From: Sphingomonas abietis
GTDB lineage: Bacteria > Pseudomonadota > Alphaproteobacteria > Sphingomonadales > Sphingomonadaceae
Length of the DNA: 64,000 nucleotides
Direction: 5' to 3'
NCBI RefSeq assembly: GCF_027625475.1
Contig: NZ_CP115174.1
Location: 4,306,501-4,370,500, forward strand
Shown: positions 29,785 to 38,083 of the stretch, piece after piece
Position numbering within the stretch: position 1 is the stretch's first letter
Layout: each line of letters begins with the position of its first letter
Translations under genes and position numbers: made by a program
Notes under the pieces: model-generated
The model's database searches: none
What the model was told of the DNA's origin: nothing
The model's input: only the letters and a program-made list of their open reading frames with translations

Positions 29785-30827
29785 GCCTTCACCCCCGCCC
29801 CGCGCACCTTCTCGGCCTCGGGGTCGAGCGGCCAGCGCGCGCGCGCCGGTGTGTCGAGCGGATCGCTGGCGCCGGCGGCGAAGCGCTCTACCCCGGCCCA
29901 GCCGATCATCGCCGCATTGTCGGTACACAGCCACAGAGGCGGCGCGGAGAAAGGCAGGCCATGCTCGATGGCGAGCGCCTCCAGCGCACCGCGCACCGCT
30001 TGGTTGGCGGCGACGCCACCGGCGACGACCAGTGCGGTCGCCCCCGGCGCGCGCGTGATCCCCCGGCGGGTGCGATCGAGCAGGCAATCGACCACCGCCT
30101 GCTGGAAGGAGGCGGCGATGTCCTCGGGCGTGTGGATGCCGGCATCGCGCGCGCGCAGCACCGCGCTCTTGAGGCCGGCGAAGGAGAAATGCGGCTCGGC
30201 CGATCCGAGCAGCGGGCGCGGCAGCGGCACCGCCTTCGGATCGCCCAGCGCGGCGGCGCGCTCGACCGCCGGACCACCCGGAAAGCCGAGGCCGAGCAGC
30301 TTGGCGGTCTTGTCGAAGGCCTCGCCGCTGGCATCGTCGATGGTGGTGGCGAGCCGGCGATAGCGCCCCACCCCCTCCACGAAGAGCAGCTGGCAATGGC
30401 CGCCGGACACCAGCAGCAGCAAATAGGGGAAGCGCAATGCCGGATCGGCGAGGCGCGGCGAGAGCGCATGGCCTTCGAGATGGTTGACCGCGACCAGCGG
30501 CTTGCCGGCGGACAAGGCGATGCCCTTGGCCATCAGCAGCCCCACCATGACGCCGCCGATCAGCCCCGGCCCGGCGGTCGCCGCGATCGCATCGACATCG
30601 GCGAGCGTCTTGCCGGCGTCGGCCAGCGCCCCCTCGATCAGCGGGCCGAGCACCTCGATATGGGCGCGCGCCGCAATCTCGGGAACGACGCCGCCGAACG
30701 GGCGGTGCGCGGCCTCCTGCCCGGCGAGGCGATGGGCGAGAATCCGGCGATCGCCATCGACCAGCGCGGCGGCGGTTTCGTCGCAGGAAGATTCGATTCC
30801 GAGGATCAGGGGGGCGGGCGCGGGCAT
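29781..30827 (-). CDS. tsaD: tRNA N6-adenosine threonylcarbamoyltransferase
   Basis: The 348-residue protein has the Kae1/TsaD pattern: [29 protein letters not shown] and [12 protein letters not shown] (metal His residues), and [12 protein letters not shown]. It adds threonylcarbamoyl to A37 of ANN-decoding tRNAs with TsaB and TsaE. I favour [10 protein letters not shown] (30827) over an ATG six codons earlier. It is divergent from hemC with fewer than 50 bases between starts, so the promoters must overlap. Confidence 0.95.
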   Translation of the reverse strand: MPAPAPLILGIESSCDETAAALVDGDRRILAHRLAGQEAAHRPFGGVVPEIAARAHIEVLGPLIEGALADAGKTLADVDAIAATAGPGLIGGVMVGLLMAKGIALSAGKPLVAVNHLEGHALSPRLADPALRFPYLLLLVSGGHCQLLFVEGVGRYRRLATTIDDASGEAFDKTAKLLGLGFPGGPAVERAAALGDPKAVPLPRPLLGSAEPHFSFAGLKSAVLRARDAGIHTPEDIAASFQQAVVDCLLDRTRRGITRAPGATALVVAGGVAANQAVRGALEALAIEHGLPFSAPPLWLCTDNAAMIGWAGVERFAAGASDPLDTPARARWPLDPEAEKVRGAGVKA

Positions 30828-30873
30828 AGCGGCGCTTCCCTGCACCGCTTGTGCCCTCTAGAGCAACTTTTCC

Positions 30874-31809
30874 ATGACCATGCCCGCCCCAGCCGCTCCC
30901 TTCCCGCTCCGTCTCGGCACCCGCGGATCGCCGCTCGCCCTCGTCCAGGCGCATATGGTCGCCGCCGCGCTGCGCGCTGCGCATGGCTGGCCGGAGGATG
31001 CGATCGTCATCGTCCCGGTGAAGACCACGGGCGACAGGGTGCAGGATCGCCCGCTCGCCGAGATCGGCGGCAAGGCGCTGTGGACCAAGGAACTGGATGG
31101 CGCGCTGCTCGAGGGCGCGATCGATTTCGCGGTCCATTCGATGAAGGATGTCGAGACGATCCGGCCGGCCGCGATCCGCATCGCCGCGATCCTGCCCCGC
31201 GCCGACGTGCGCGACCGGCTGATCGGCGCCGCGACGATCGCCGGGCTGCCGCACGGCGCCCGCATCGGCACCTCCTCGCCGCGCCGCGCCGCGCAGCTGC
31301 GCCAGCTACGGCCCGACGTCACGATCATCCCCTTCCGGGGCAATGTCGACACCCGCCTGCGCAAGCTGCGCGACGGCGAGGCCGACGCGACCCTGCTCGC
31401 CGCCGCCGGGCTGGATCGGCTGGACCGGCCCGATATCGGCCACGCCATCGCGATCGACGTCATGTTGCCGGCCCCGGCCCAAGGCGCGGTCGGGATCGAG
31501 GCCCGCGCCGACGACGCCGCGATGCTGGCGGCGCTGGCCGCGATCGATCATGCCGATACCCACGCCTGCGTGACGGCCGAACGCGCCTTCCTCGCCGCCC
31601 TGGGCGCCGATTGCCATTCGCCGGTCGCGGCACTGGCGGTTCGTGACGGGGACGGCATCGCCTTCCGCGCCGAACTGCTGAGCGAGGACGGCGCCGAACG
31701 CATCACCGGCGCGGCGCATCTGGCATCGCCGGACGAGGCCGGCGCGCTCGCGGACGATCTGCTGAAGCGGGCGCCTGCCAGGATCGCCGCGCTCTTCACC
31801 GGACGATGA
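30874..31809 (+). CDS. hemC: Hydroxymethylbilane synthase (porphobilinogen deaminase)
   Basis: The 311-residue protein has RLGTRGSPLALVQA, the catalytic-Asp region FAVHSMKDVE, and SSPRRAAQL. The dipyrromethane-cofactor cysteine is Cys247 in LGADCHSPVA. It assembles four porphobilinogens into hydroxymethylbilane for heme. The stop overlaps the hemD start as ATGA. Confidence 0.96.
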   Translation: MTMPAPAAPFPLRLGTRGSPLALVQAHMVAAALRAAHGWPEDAIVIVPVKTTGDRVQDRPLAEIGGKALWTKELDGALLEGAIDFAVHSMKDVETIRPAAIRIAAILPRADVRDRLIGAATIAGLPHGARIGTSSPRRAAQLRQLRPDVTIIPFRGNVDTRLRKLRDGEADATLLAAAGLDRLDRPDIGHAIAIDVMLPAPAQGAVGIEARADDAAMLAALAAIDHADTHACVTAERAFLAALGADCHSPVAALAVRDGDGIAFRAELLSEDGAERITGAAHLASPDEAGALADDLLKRAPARIAALFTGR

Positions 31810-32477
31810 ATCGCCCGCTGCTCGTGCTGCGGCCCGAGCCGGGCGCATCCGCCACCGTGGCGGCGGCACGCGCCATCGGGCTGGCGGCGATCGCCGCGCC
31901 GCTGTTCACGATCCGGCCGCTCGACTGGGTGCCTCCGACCGGGCGCCCCCAGGCGATCCTCGCCACCAGTGCCAACGCCCTGCGCCATGGCGGCATCGGG
32001 ATCGCGGCCCTTATCGACCTGCCACTCTATGCCGTCGGCGCGGCCACCGCGGAAGTCGCCCGATACGCCGGATTCGGCCGGATCATCGTCGGCGACGGTG
32101 ACGCGGACGCCATCCTCGCCCTCGCATCAAGCCACGGCGTCGCCTCGTTGCTGCACCTCGCCGGGCGCGAGCATCGCGCCACCGCCCGACCCGGCATCGC
32201 GATCGAACGGCGTATCGTCTATGCCGCCGATCCGCTCGACGCCTTGCCCGAAGCCGCCCGCGCGGCGCTGCCGGGCGCGATCGCCCTGCTCCACTCGCCC
32301 CGCGCGGCCGCCCTGTTCGCGCGGCTGGTCGATCCGGCCGGGATCGCGATCGCCGCGATCAGCGCCGCGACGCTGGAGGCGGCCGGCACGGGCTGGCGAG
32401 CCCACGCCACCGCCGAAAGGCCGACCGACGCCTCGCTGCTGGCAGTCGCCGCCAAGCTGTGCGATCAGGGCCTCTAG
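31806..32477 (+). CDS. hemD: Uroporphyrinogen-III synthase
   Basis: The 223-residue protein shows the weakly conserved HemD fold: an N-terminal LLVLRPEPGASATVAAARAIG, AILATSANALRHGG and a late ALLHSPRAAALFARLV. It closes hydroxymethylbilane to uroporphyrinogen III. Sequence conservation in this family is low, and the assignment rests largely on the four-base overlap with hemC and on length. The membrane protein gene follows 14 bases later. Confidence 0.88.
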   Translation: MNRPLLVLRPEPGASATVAAARAIGLAAIAAPLFTIRPLDWVPPTGRPQAILATSANALRHGGIGIAALIDLPLYAVGAATAEVARYAGFGRIIVGDGDADAILALASSHGVASLLHLAGREHRATARPGIAIERRIVYAADPLDALPEAARAALPGAIALLHSPRAAALFARLVDPAGIAIAAISAATLEAAGTGWRAHATAERPTDASLLAVAAKLCDQGL

Positions 32478-32491
32478 CCAAGGGACACTGG

Positions 32492-33433
32492 ATGGATAGC
32501 GAGTACGATCCCGACATCAGCCGATCGCGCCCATGGCTGTGGGTGCTGCTGGCCATGCTGGTCGCATTCGTCGGCGGGATCGTCGCGATGGGCTATGCCG
32601 TGACCCACGATGCGCGGACGGCGCAGCTGCTCCATCTGGAGTCCATCGATCAGGCGAAGGCCGACCAGGCAGTCGCCCAGCGCATCGCCGTCGAGCAGCA
32701 GCAGAGGCAGAAGCCCGCAATCCCGGCCGCGGCGCCGGCGTCCGATGCGCAGGTCGCAAACCGGCTCGACACGCTCGAAGGCAAGGTCAACGACATCCAG
32801 GCGCAGGCGACCGAGGCGACGGGCGACGCCAGCCGCGCCGAGGGGCTGCTCGTCGCCTTCGCGGCGCGGCGGGCGCTCGATCGCGGCGTGAATCTCGGCT
32901 ATATCGAAAGCCTGCTGCGCGAACGGTTCGGCAATAGCCAGTCGCAGGCGGTGGCGACGATCCTGTCGGCGGCCCATCTGCCGGTGACGCTCGCCGATCT
33001 CCAGAACGGCCTCGATACGATCGCGCCGACGCTCGCGGCCGGGGGCCCGCCGAAGCAGAGCTGGTGGCAATCCTTTCGCAGCGGGCTGGCCGGGATGGTG
33101 GTGGTACGCCATGCGGACGAGCCCTCCACCCAGCCCGCCGATCGGGTCGCCCGCGCGCAGCGGATGCTCGAGGCCGGGCAGGTCGATGCCGCGCTTGCCG
33201 AGATTGTCCGGCTGAGCGATCACAGCGTTGCCAACAACTGGATCGTCGCGGCGCGACGCTATCTCGCCAGCCGCGCGGCGCTCGACCAGATCGAGACGGC
33301 CGCGCTGCTCGATCCGGCGACATCGGAAGGCGCGCCACGGCCAGCCTCCGCCATGCCACCCCAGCCTGGGCCGTCCCAGCCCGGGCCGGCTCACCCCGTC
33401 TCCGCGCCGAGCCCGACCAAGGCGACCGACTGA
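32492..33433 (+). CDS. Mitofilin-like (Mic60/COG4223-type) inner-membrane protein
   Basis: The 313-residue protein has a short cytoplasmic N-terminus and one membrane helix (WLWVLLAMLVAFVGGIVAMGY, about residues 16-37). A periplasmic predicted coiled coil follows (residues ~45-110), then a helical C-terminal region ending in a Pro/Ala/Ser-rich tail. This is the layout of alphaproteobacterial Mic60 homologues, which are known to lie beside hemC/hemD. Those proteins shape intracytoplasmic or inner membranes. Assignment is by architecture plus position; residue similarity cannot be measured here. Confidence 0.65.
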   Translation: MDSEYDPDISRSRPWLWVLLAMLVAFVGGIVAMGYAVTHDARTAQLLHLESIDQAKADQAVAQRIAVEQQQRQKPAIPAAAPASDAQVANRLDTLEGKVNDIQAQATEATGDASRAEGLLVAFAARRALDRGVNLGYIESLLRERFGNSQSQAVATILSAAHLPVTLADLQNGLDTIAPTLAAGGPPKQSWWQSFRSGLAGMVVVRHADEPSTQPADRVARAQRMLEAGQVDAALAEIVRLSDHSVANNWIVAARRYLASRAALDQIETAALLDPATSEGAPRPASAMPPQPGPSQPGPAHPVSAPSPTKATD

Positions 33434-33511
33434 CCATATTCATTTCGGAGTCGACCTGAACCAATTTGGCGTTAACCTTGTCATCCTCGACAGGGGGCTG
33501 TCTTGGCAGGG

Positions 33512-34321
33512 ATGTGGGGTCCGGTTCTGCTGGTGGAGCGGAGCGCGCATGAACTTGCGCTCTTCGCCGCTGTGGGATTCCTGATCGGCGGCCTCGACGA
33601 TCTCGTCATCGATCTGATCTGGATCGGCCGCCTGTTGTGGCGCCGCATCGCGATCTACAGCCAGCATCCCCGCGCCACCGTGTCGACCCTGCCGCCGCCC
33701 GCACAGCCGGGGCGGATCGCCATCTTCATCGCGGCCTGGCACGAATCGCCGGTGATCGGCGCGACGATCGCCACCGCGCGCGCGACGCTGCGCCATGCCG
33801 ACTGGCGGCTCTATGTCGGCTGCTATCCCAATGACCCGGACACGATCGCGGCGGCGGAAGACGCGGCCGGGGGCGATCCACGGATCAGGCTGATCGTCGG
33901 CGATCGGCCCGGCCCGACCACCAAGGCCGGCTGCCTCAACTGGATATGGCAGGCGATGCTGGACGACGAGGTGGCATCCGGCGTGCCGGTGAAGGCGATC
34001 GTGCTGCATGACGCCGAGGATATCGTCCATGCCGACGAGCTCGTCGTCTACGATGTGCTGATCGAGCGCTTCGCGCTGGTGCAGATCCCGGTCCATGCCG
34101 TGCTGGTGCGGGGTTATGGCCTGTCTGCCGCCTTGGTCTCCGGCCATTATTGCGGCGAATTCTCCGAAGCGCATGGCAAGCAGGTGGTCGTCCGCGAGGC
34201 GGTGGGCGCGGCCGTCCCGTCAGCCGGCGTCGGCTGCGCGATCGCGCGCGGCGTGCTGGCCGCGATCGCCGAAAGCCGCGACGGGCCGTTCGATCCCGAC
34301 AGCCTGACCGAGGATTATGAG
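33512..34321 (+). pseudogene. NfrB-like glycosyltransferase, 5' part (interrupted by the genomic island)
   Basis: This half encodes an N-terminal membrane segment (ELALFAAVGFLIGGLDDLVIDLI) and most of a GT-2 domain: FIAAWHESPVIG, YPNDPDT, RPGPTTKAGCLN, the DxD-type LHDAEDIVH and the acid motif LTEDYE. The motifs match E. coli NfrB, a glycosyltransferase of an exopolysaccharide pathway used by phage N4. Coding is broken directly after TEDYE; reading on into the island gives 26 unrelated codons before a stop. The 3' part lies at 57042. ATG at 33512 is preferred; TTG at 33503 is also in frame. The intact protein would have about 463 residues. Confidence 0.9.
34316..34321. repeat. Left junction direct repeat (TATGAG)
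   Basis: This six-base copy ends the host reading frame at the left border. The identical copy at 57036-57041 resumes it at the right border. It may be a target duplication or the shared core of attL and attR. Confidence 0.75.
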
Positions 34322-34432
34322 TTATATGGAGTTCAATATAAGATGTATTATGCCGAAGAGCGAATTATTTGGAGGCGGCTATCTTATGTCCGTCTGTCTT
34401 AGGTATATTCCACAAAACCTAGTCCATATAAC
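34321..34432. repeat. Left-end recombination-site-like inverted motif pair
   Basis: GTTATATGGA at 34321-34330 is the reverse complement of TCCATATAAC at 34423-34432. The longer form GTCCATATAAC (34422-34432) recurs in the same orientation near the right end of the island at 57009-57019. The placement at both ends suggests recombinase binding sites; this is inference. Confidence 0.55.
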
Positions 34433-34745
34433 TTTCTCGCAGCTGCTATTTAAATGCGCTCCATCTCAATGTGCTGGCGTGATTGATGCAATAACCGGAT
34501 GACCTAACTTTCAGCTTTTCAGCGTGCCTTAAGTCGTCCCCGAAACTGGACACTTGTTAAGCCGACTGGTTTTGGCGTGACCTGGCCGTTCGCGGTCTGA
34601 CAGCTTTCGGGATTTGACCCATCTCAAGCAGCCCCCCGATCGCTTTACGCGCGGCTTTGACGCGGTGAACAGCACCCCCTTGAAGATTAACCACGTTCTC
34701 CCAATGTTCATGGCGGCGGATCCGGGGCCGCCAAAGGGAGGCTAC
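34322..34745. other. Left island end, no gene seen
   Basis: This AT-richer stretch holds the terminal motif pair and then about 300 bases without a convincing reading frame. The promoter of the following operon should lie here, but I see no clear -35/-10 pair. A GGGAGG ribosome site directly precedes the first operon gene. A segment around 34540-34690 could be the decayed end of an IS, but this is not demonstrable. Confidence 0.5.
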
Positions 34746-35849
34746 ATGCACACCGTCCGCTTCTTTCCGATCGGCAACGCCGACACCTGTCTCATCGAAC
34801 TCGAGAACGGGCGACGCGCCCTCTTCGACTTCGCAGACATGCACAACCCCGATGATCAGTATGATCTGCGGTGCGATCTCGAAAAGGAACTGCGCTCTTG
34901 CCTTGGCGACGACAAGGAGATCGACGTGGTCGCCTTTACTCACCTCGATACCGACCACACCAAGCGGGCGAAGGAGGTCTTTCACCTCGAGCACGCGGCG
35001 AAATATCAGGGCGGCGACCGCATCAAGATCAAGACGATGTGGGTTCCCGCAACCGCCATCCTCGAAGAGGGGGTGAAGGGCGAGGCCAGGACGTTGCGCG
35101 CGGAAGCGCGACATCGGTTTATTGAGGGCGAAGGGATCCGTGTATTCGGGCGGCCCGAGAAACTCGACCAGTTCCTGCGCGATCGCGATATCGATCCGGC
35201 CAAGAGACGGAATCTCATAAGCGACGCAGGTACGCTCTGTCCGGAGTTCAATCTGCAGCATGACGGTGTGGAATTCTTCGTGCACTCGCCGTTTGCCGAG
35301 ACCTGCGACGGCGAGGTGGTCTACCGGAACGGCTCAGCGCTGTTCATGCAGGCCACCTTCGAGGTGGACGACAGGAAGACCAAGCTCATCCTCTCGGCTG
35401 ACGTCGAGCACGACGTTATCGACGACATCGTCCGCGTGACGCGCTACCATAAGAATGACGAGCGTCTCGAATGGGACATCAATAACATCCCCCATCACTG
35501 CAGCTACCTCTCCCTCGCCGCCGAAAAGGGCGACGAGAAGACGGTGCCCGGCGAACGTCTCAAGTGGCTCTACGAGGATCAGGGTCAGTCTGGCGCGCTG
35601 CTCGTCTCCACAAGCGACATCATACCGATCGAGGACACGATCCAGCCTCCGCATCGTCAGGCTGCGAGCTACTACAAAGGTGTCGCCGATGATCTCGGCG
35701 GCAGCTGGATAGTGTCCATGGAGCATCCGTCAAAGACGAAGCCCAAGCCTCTAGTGATCGAGATCGGTGGCGACGGGTCGAAGCTCCGCAAGGTTGCGGG
35801 CGGTGCCGCGGCGGTGATCGGCAACTCAGCGCCCCGCGCGGGGCGTTGA
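34746..35849 (+). CDS. MBL-fold (ComEC/Rec2-type) hydrolase A, first gene of the defence-like operon
   Basis: The 367-residue protein has the metallo-beta-lactamase fold signature in the ComEC-like form: FTHLDTDHTKRA (His66-x-Asp68-x-Asp70-His71), then ILSADVEHD (Asp219) and NNIPHHCSYLSL (His250, His251). There is no signal peptide or membrane segment, so it is cytosolic. ComEC-type MBL domains are thought to be nucleases or phosphodiesterases. The ATG follows GGGAGG; the frame is open further upstream without a ribosome site. Its stop overlaps a TTG that could start the next gene, so the operon is coupled. Role in the system is unknown; candidate functions are a nuclease effector or a hydrolase of a nucleotide signal. 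Confidence 0.85.
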   Translation: MHTVRFFPIGNADTCLIELENGRRALFDFADMHNPDDQYDLRCDLEKELRSCLGDDKEIDVVAFTHLDTDHTKRAKEVFHLEHAAKYQGGDRIKIKTMWVPATAILEEGVKGEARTLRAEARHRFIEGEGIRVFGRPEKLDQFLRDRDIDPAKRRNLISDAGTLCPEFNLQHDGVEFFVHSPFAETCDGEVVYRNGSALFMQATFEVDDRKTKLILSADVEHDVIDDIVRVTRYHKNDERLEWDINNIPHHCSYLSLAAEKGDEKTVPGERLKWLYEDQGQSGALLVSTSDIIPIEDTIQPPHRQAASYYKGVADDLGGSWIVSMEHPSKTKPKPLVIEIGGDGSKLRKVAGGAAAVIGNSAPRAGR

Positions 35850-35854
35850 TCCCT

Positions 35855-38083
35855 ATGGCTGGCGAAGATGCCACCATGCGCTCAAGGCTTGCGCGATCCG
35901 TCGTGCGATACCTCACTGAAGCGGCCGACCATCCATACGCGAAGCTGATCGATGCCAGACGTGATGACGCACTGGATATCATTGACGTCGAGGTCGAGCC
36001 GGAACTGGCTCAGCACAGGAAGGTGGCCATCGCGGGGCATGAGCCCGTTCGGATCATCTTCGCTGGCGAGGACGATGCGGCGCCTCATTTCCGGTCGCTA
36101 CGCGAAGATTTCCCGATCGGAGAGGTTCACACCAACCTCAATCGTGGCGCCGACGGACTTGGGCTCTGCATCTGGGAAGAAAACTGGCACGATCTCTCCC
36201 GCACTCTCACGGGGCAGATGCTGATTGAGAGGATACGCAGCTGGTTTTCCCTGATGGCGAGCGGCCGCCTCCACGGAGAGGACCAACCGCTCGAACCGCT
36301 GATCTCGGCCGTCTCCCATACCATCGTGATCCCGGCCGGCGTCGTAGCCGGACCCTGGCATGTCCATCACCTGATCAAGGATCGGGGCGTCTACACGCTG
36401 ATCATGTCGGAGACAGCGTCCACCGAGGCAGTGGAGAGCTCCTTCGCCATCTTTCACCGCGAGCTCCCTCCACAGGTCCACCGGGGCCTTGCCGACCGAC
36501 CTTACAGCCTTGGCGACCTGAACGACCTTCTGAATTCGCTCGGGGTCGACCTGGTCGCGGAGCTGACCGAATGGCTGACAGCTCCCGAACAGACATCCAA
36601 GGCCACCGAACGGCAGCTCCTCCTCATGCTTGCAATCCCGATGCAGCGCACCGCCGAGGGTCCGGTCGAAGGCGTGGAGGTGTGGGTCTACACGGTCGGC
36701 GACACATTAGCCGCGTTGGGCGAGAAGCTTGGGGCCACCTTCACTCAGATGGTCGGAGCATCGAGGCTGACGGCTAAGGTGCTTCTACAGTCCGGATCGA
36801 AACCGGACCTTTCGGAGATTCCGCTCCCAGGCTGGCGGGTGGTCCAGCGTCTGAACAGACGGACTGCAAGAATCTACGCTGCTACGCTCCGCACCGAGGA
36901 TGCGAAGCTCGTCGCGATCGGTGCCGGCGCGATCGGCTCCAACGTCGTGTCGAACACCGTGAGGGCCGGCATAGGCCAGTGGACCGTCATAGACGACGAC
37001 TCCGTCCTGCCGCACAACACGGTGCGTCAGACTCAGATCGATCTCTCAGTGGGATTTCCGAAGGCTAAGGTGCTCTGTCGAGACGCAAACCGCATCCTGG
37101 CCGAGGACAGCGTGTCCGCGATCGTCGCCGACGTTCTCGATCCCGGCGATCAGGCCGATGGGATCTCCGCAGCCTATGCCGAAGCGGACGTAGTGGTCGA
37201 CTTCAGCGCGTCGCCAGCGGTCGTGGGACATCTGTCGGACCAGACGATCCGGCGAGCCGCGAGTTTCTTCTTCAGCCCTGACGGATCGGATCTCGTCCTG
37301 CTCGCCGAGGACGGGGATCGGCGCCATCGGCTCGACGAGCTGGAGGCCCAGTACTTCTTCAACGTGGCGTCTGATCCGTTTCTGGACGGCCATCTCGCGG
37401 CAGCCAGGGCCGACCGGATCCGCTACGCCAACGCGTGCCAGGACCTCTCCCGTCCTCTTCCCCCTTGGCGCGTCCAGATGCTGAGCGGCCTGGCGGGAGG
37501 GCAACTCATCGATCTCGTCGATCTGCCCGATCCCGCGATGCGAGTTTGGAGGTTGGATCCGTCCTCGGGAGGCCTGCTTCCAGTGATCCTTCCCGTGGAT
37601 ACGGTCCACCGCTTCGGCGATGGTCCAATCCGCGCTACCGTGACCCAGAGCGTCGTGGATGCAATGCGTGACCATCGAGAGAAGGCGGCCCCGAACGAGA
37701 CCGGTGGCGTGCTCGTCGGCACCTTCGACTTCGTCAGGGGCGTCGTTCACGTTCTCGGCGTGATTCCTGCCCCCTCGGACAGTCGGCAGGCGCCAACGTA
37801 TTTCATCCGCGGCGCGAAGGATCTCGAACCCCTGGTCCAGGTCCTGGGAACCGCAACGGCTGGGCGTCTCCAGTATGTCGGCGAATGGCACAGCCATCCC
37901 GATGGAGCCGCCGCAAGACCAAGTGCGGACGACGAGAAAGTCTTCGAACATCTGAGATCCCATCTCGATCCGGTCGGCGCCCCGTTCGTCATGATGATCT
38001 GCGGCGCGACCGACACATGGCTCAGAGCCGGATGGGACGAACGAGGCCGGCTGGAGGGAGTGATACCGCACGATGCCAATTGA
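35855..38083 (+). CDS. E2-E1-JAB triple-domain ubiquitin-like conjugation/deconjugation protein
   Basis: From ATG 35855 the protein has 742 residues. An N-terminal E2-like domain has the candidate catalytic cysteine in DGLGLCIWEENWHDL (Cys105). A ~200-residue linker follows, then an E1/ThiF adenylation domain with LVAIGAGAIGSNVVSN (nucleotide loop about 356-361) and TVIDDDSVLPHNTVRQ. A cysteine in YANACQDLSRPLP (Cys528) is a candidate E1 cysteine. The C-terminal JAB/JAMM domain has Glu615 (NETGGVLVG) and EWHSHPDGAAARPSADD, giving the zinc His679/His681, Ser690 and Asp693. The fusion combines the activities split between Cap2 (E1-E2) and Cap3 (JAB) of type II CBASS. TTG at 35846, overlapping the upstream stop, is an alternative start. 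No ubiquitin-like gene or CD-NTase is adjacent, so the conjugated protein is unknown. Confidence 0.88.
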   Translation: MAGEDATMRSRLARSVVRYLTEAADHPYAKLIDARRDDALDIIDVEVEPELAQHRKVAIAGHEPVRIIFAGEDDAAPHFRSLREDFPIGEVHTNLNRGADGLGLCIWEENWHDLSRTLTGQMLIERIRSWFSLMASGRLHGEDQPLEPLISAVSHTIVIPAGVVAGPWHVHHLIKDRGVYTLIMSETASTEAVESSFAIFHRELPPQVHRGLADRPYSLGDLNDLLNSLGVDLVAELTEWLTAPEQTSKATERQLLLMLAIPMQRTAEGPVEGVEVWVYTVGDTLAALGEKLGATFTQMVGASRLTAKVLLQSGSKPDLSEIPLPGWRVVQRLNRRTARIYAATLRTEDAKLVAIGAGAIGSNVVSNTVRAGIGQWTVIDDDSVLPHNTVRQTQIDLSVGFPKAKVLCRDANRILAEDSVSAIVADVLDPGDQADGISAAYAEADVVVDFSASPAVVGHLSDQTIRRAASFFFSPDGSDLVLLAEDGDRRHRLDELEAQYFFNVASDPFLDGHLAAARADRIRYANACQDLSRPLPPWRVQMLSGLAGGQLIDLVDLPDPAMRVWRLDPSSGGLLPVILPVDTVHRFGDGPIRATVTQSVVDAMRDHREKAAPNETGGVLVGTFDFVRGVVHVLGVIPAPSDSRQAPTYFIRGAKDLEPLVQVLGTATAGRLQYVGEWHSHPDGAAARPSADDEKVFEHLRSHLDPVGAPFVMMICGATDTWLRAGWDERGRLEGVIPHDAN

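Noticed and set aside
28777..31254. 825-codon frame as a single gpsA fusion
   Set aside because: The upstream part is out of frame with tsaD, which occupies this DNA; gpsA has a normal start overlapping the tsaD stop.
34557..35285. Minus-strand frame over the left end of the island and MBL gene A
   Set aside because: It is antisense to the MBL gene. Its last ~40 codons vaguely recall a transposase C-terminus, but there is not enough to call an IS remnant.
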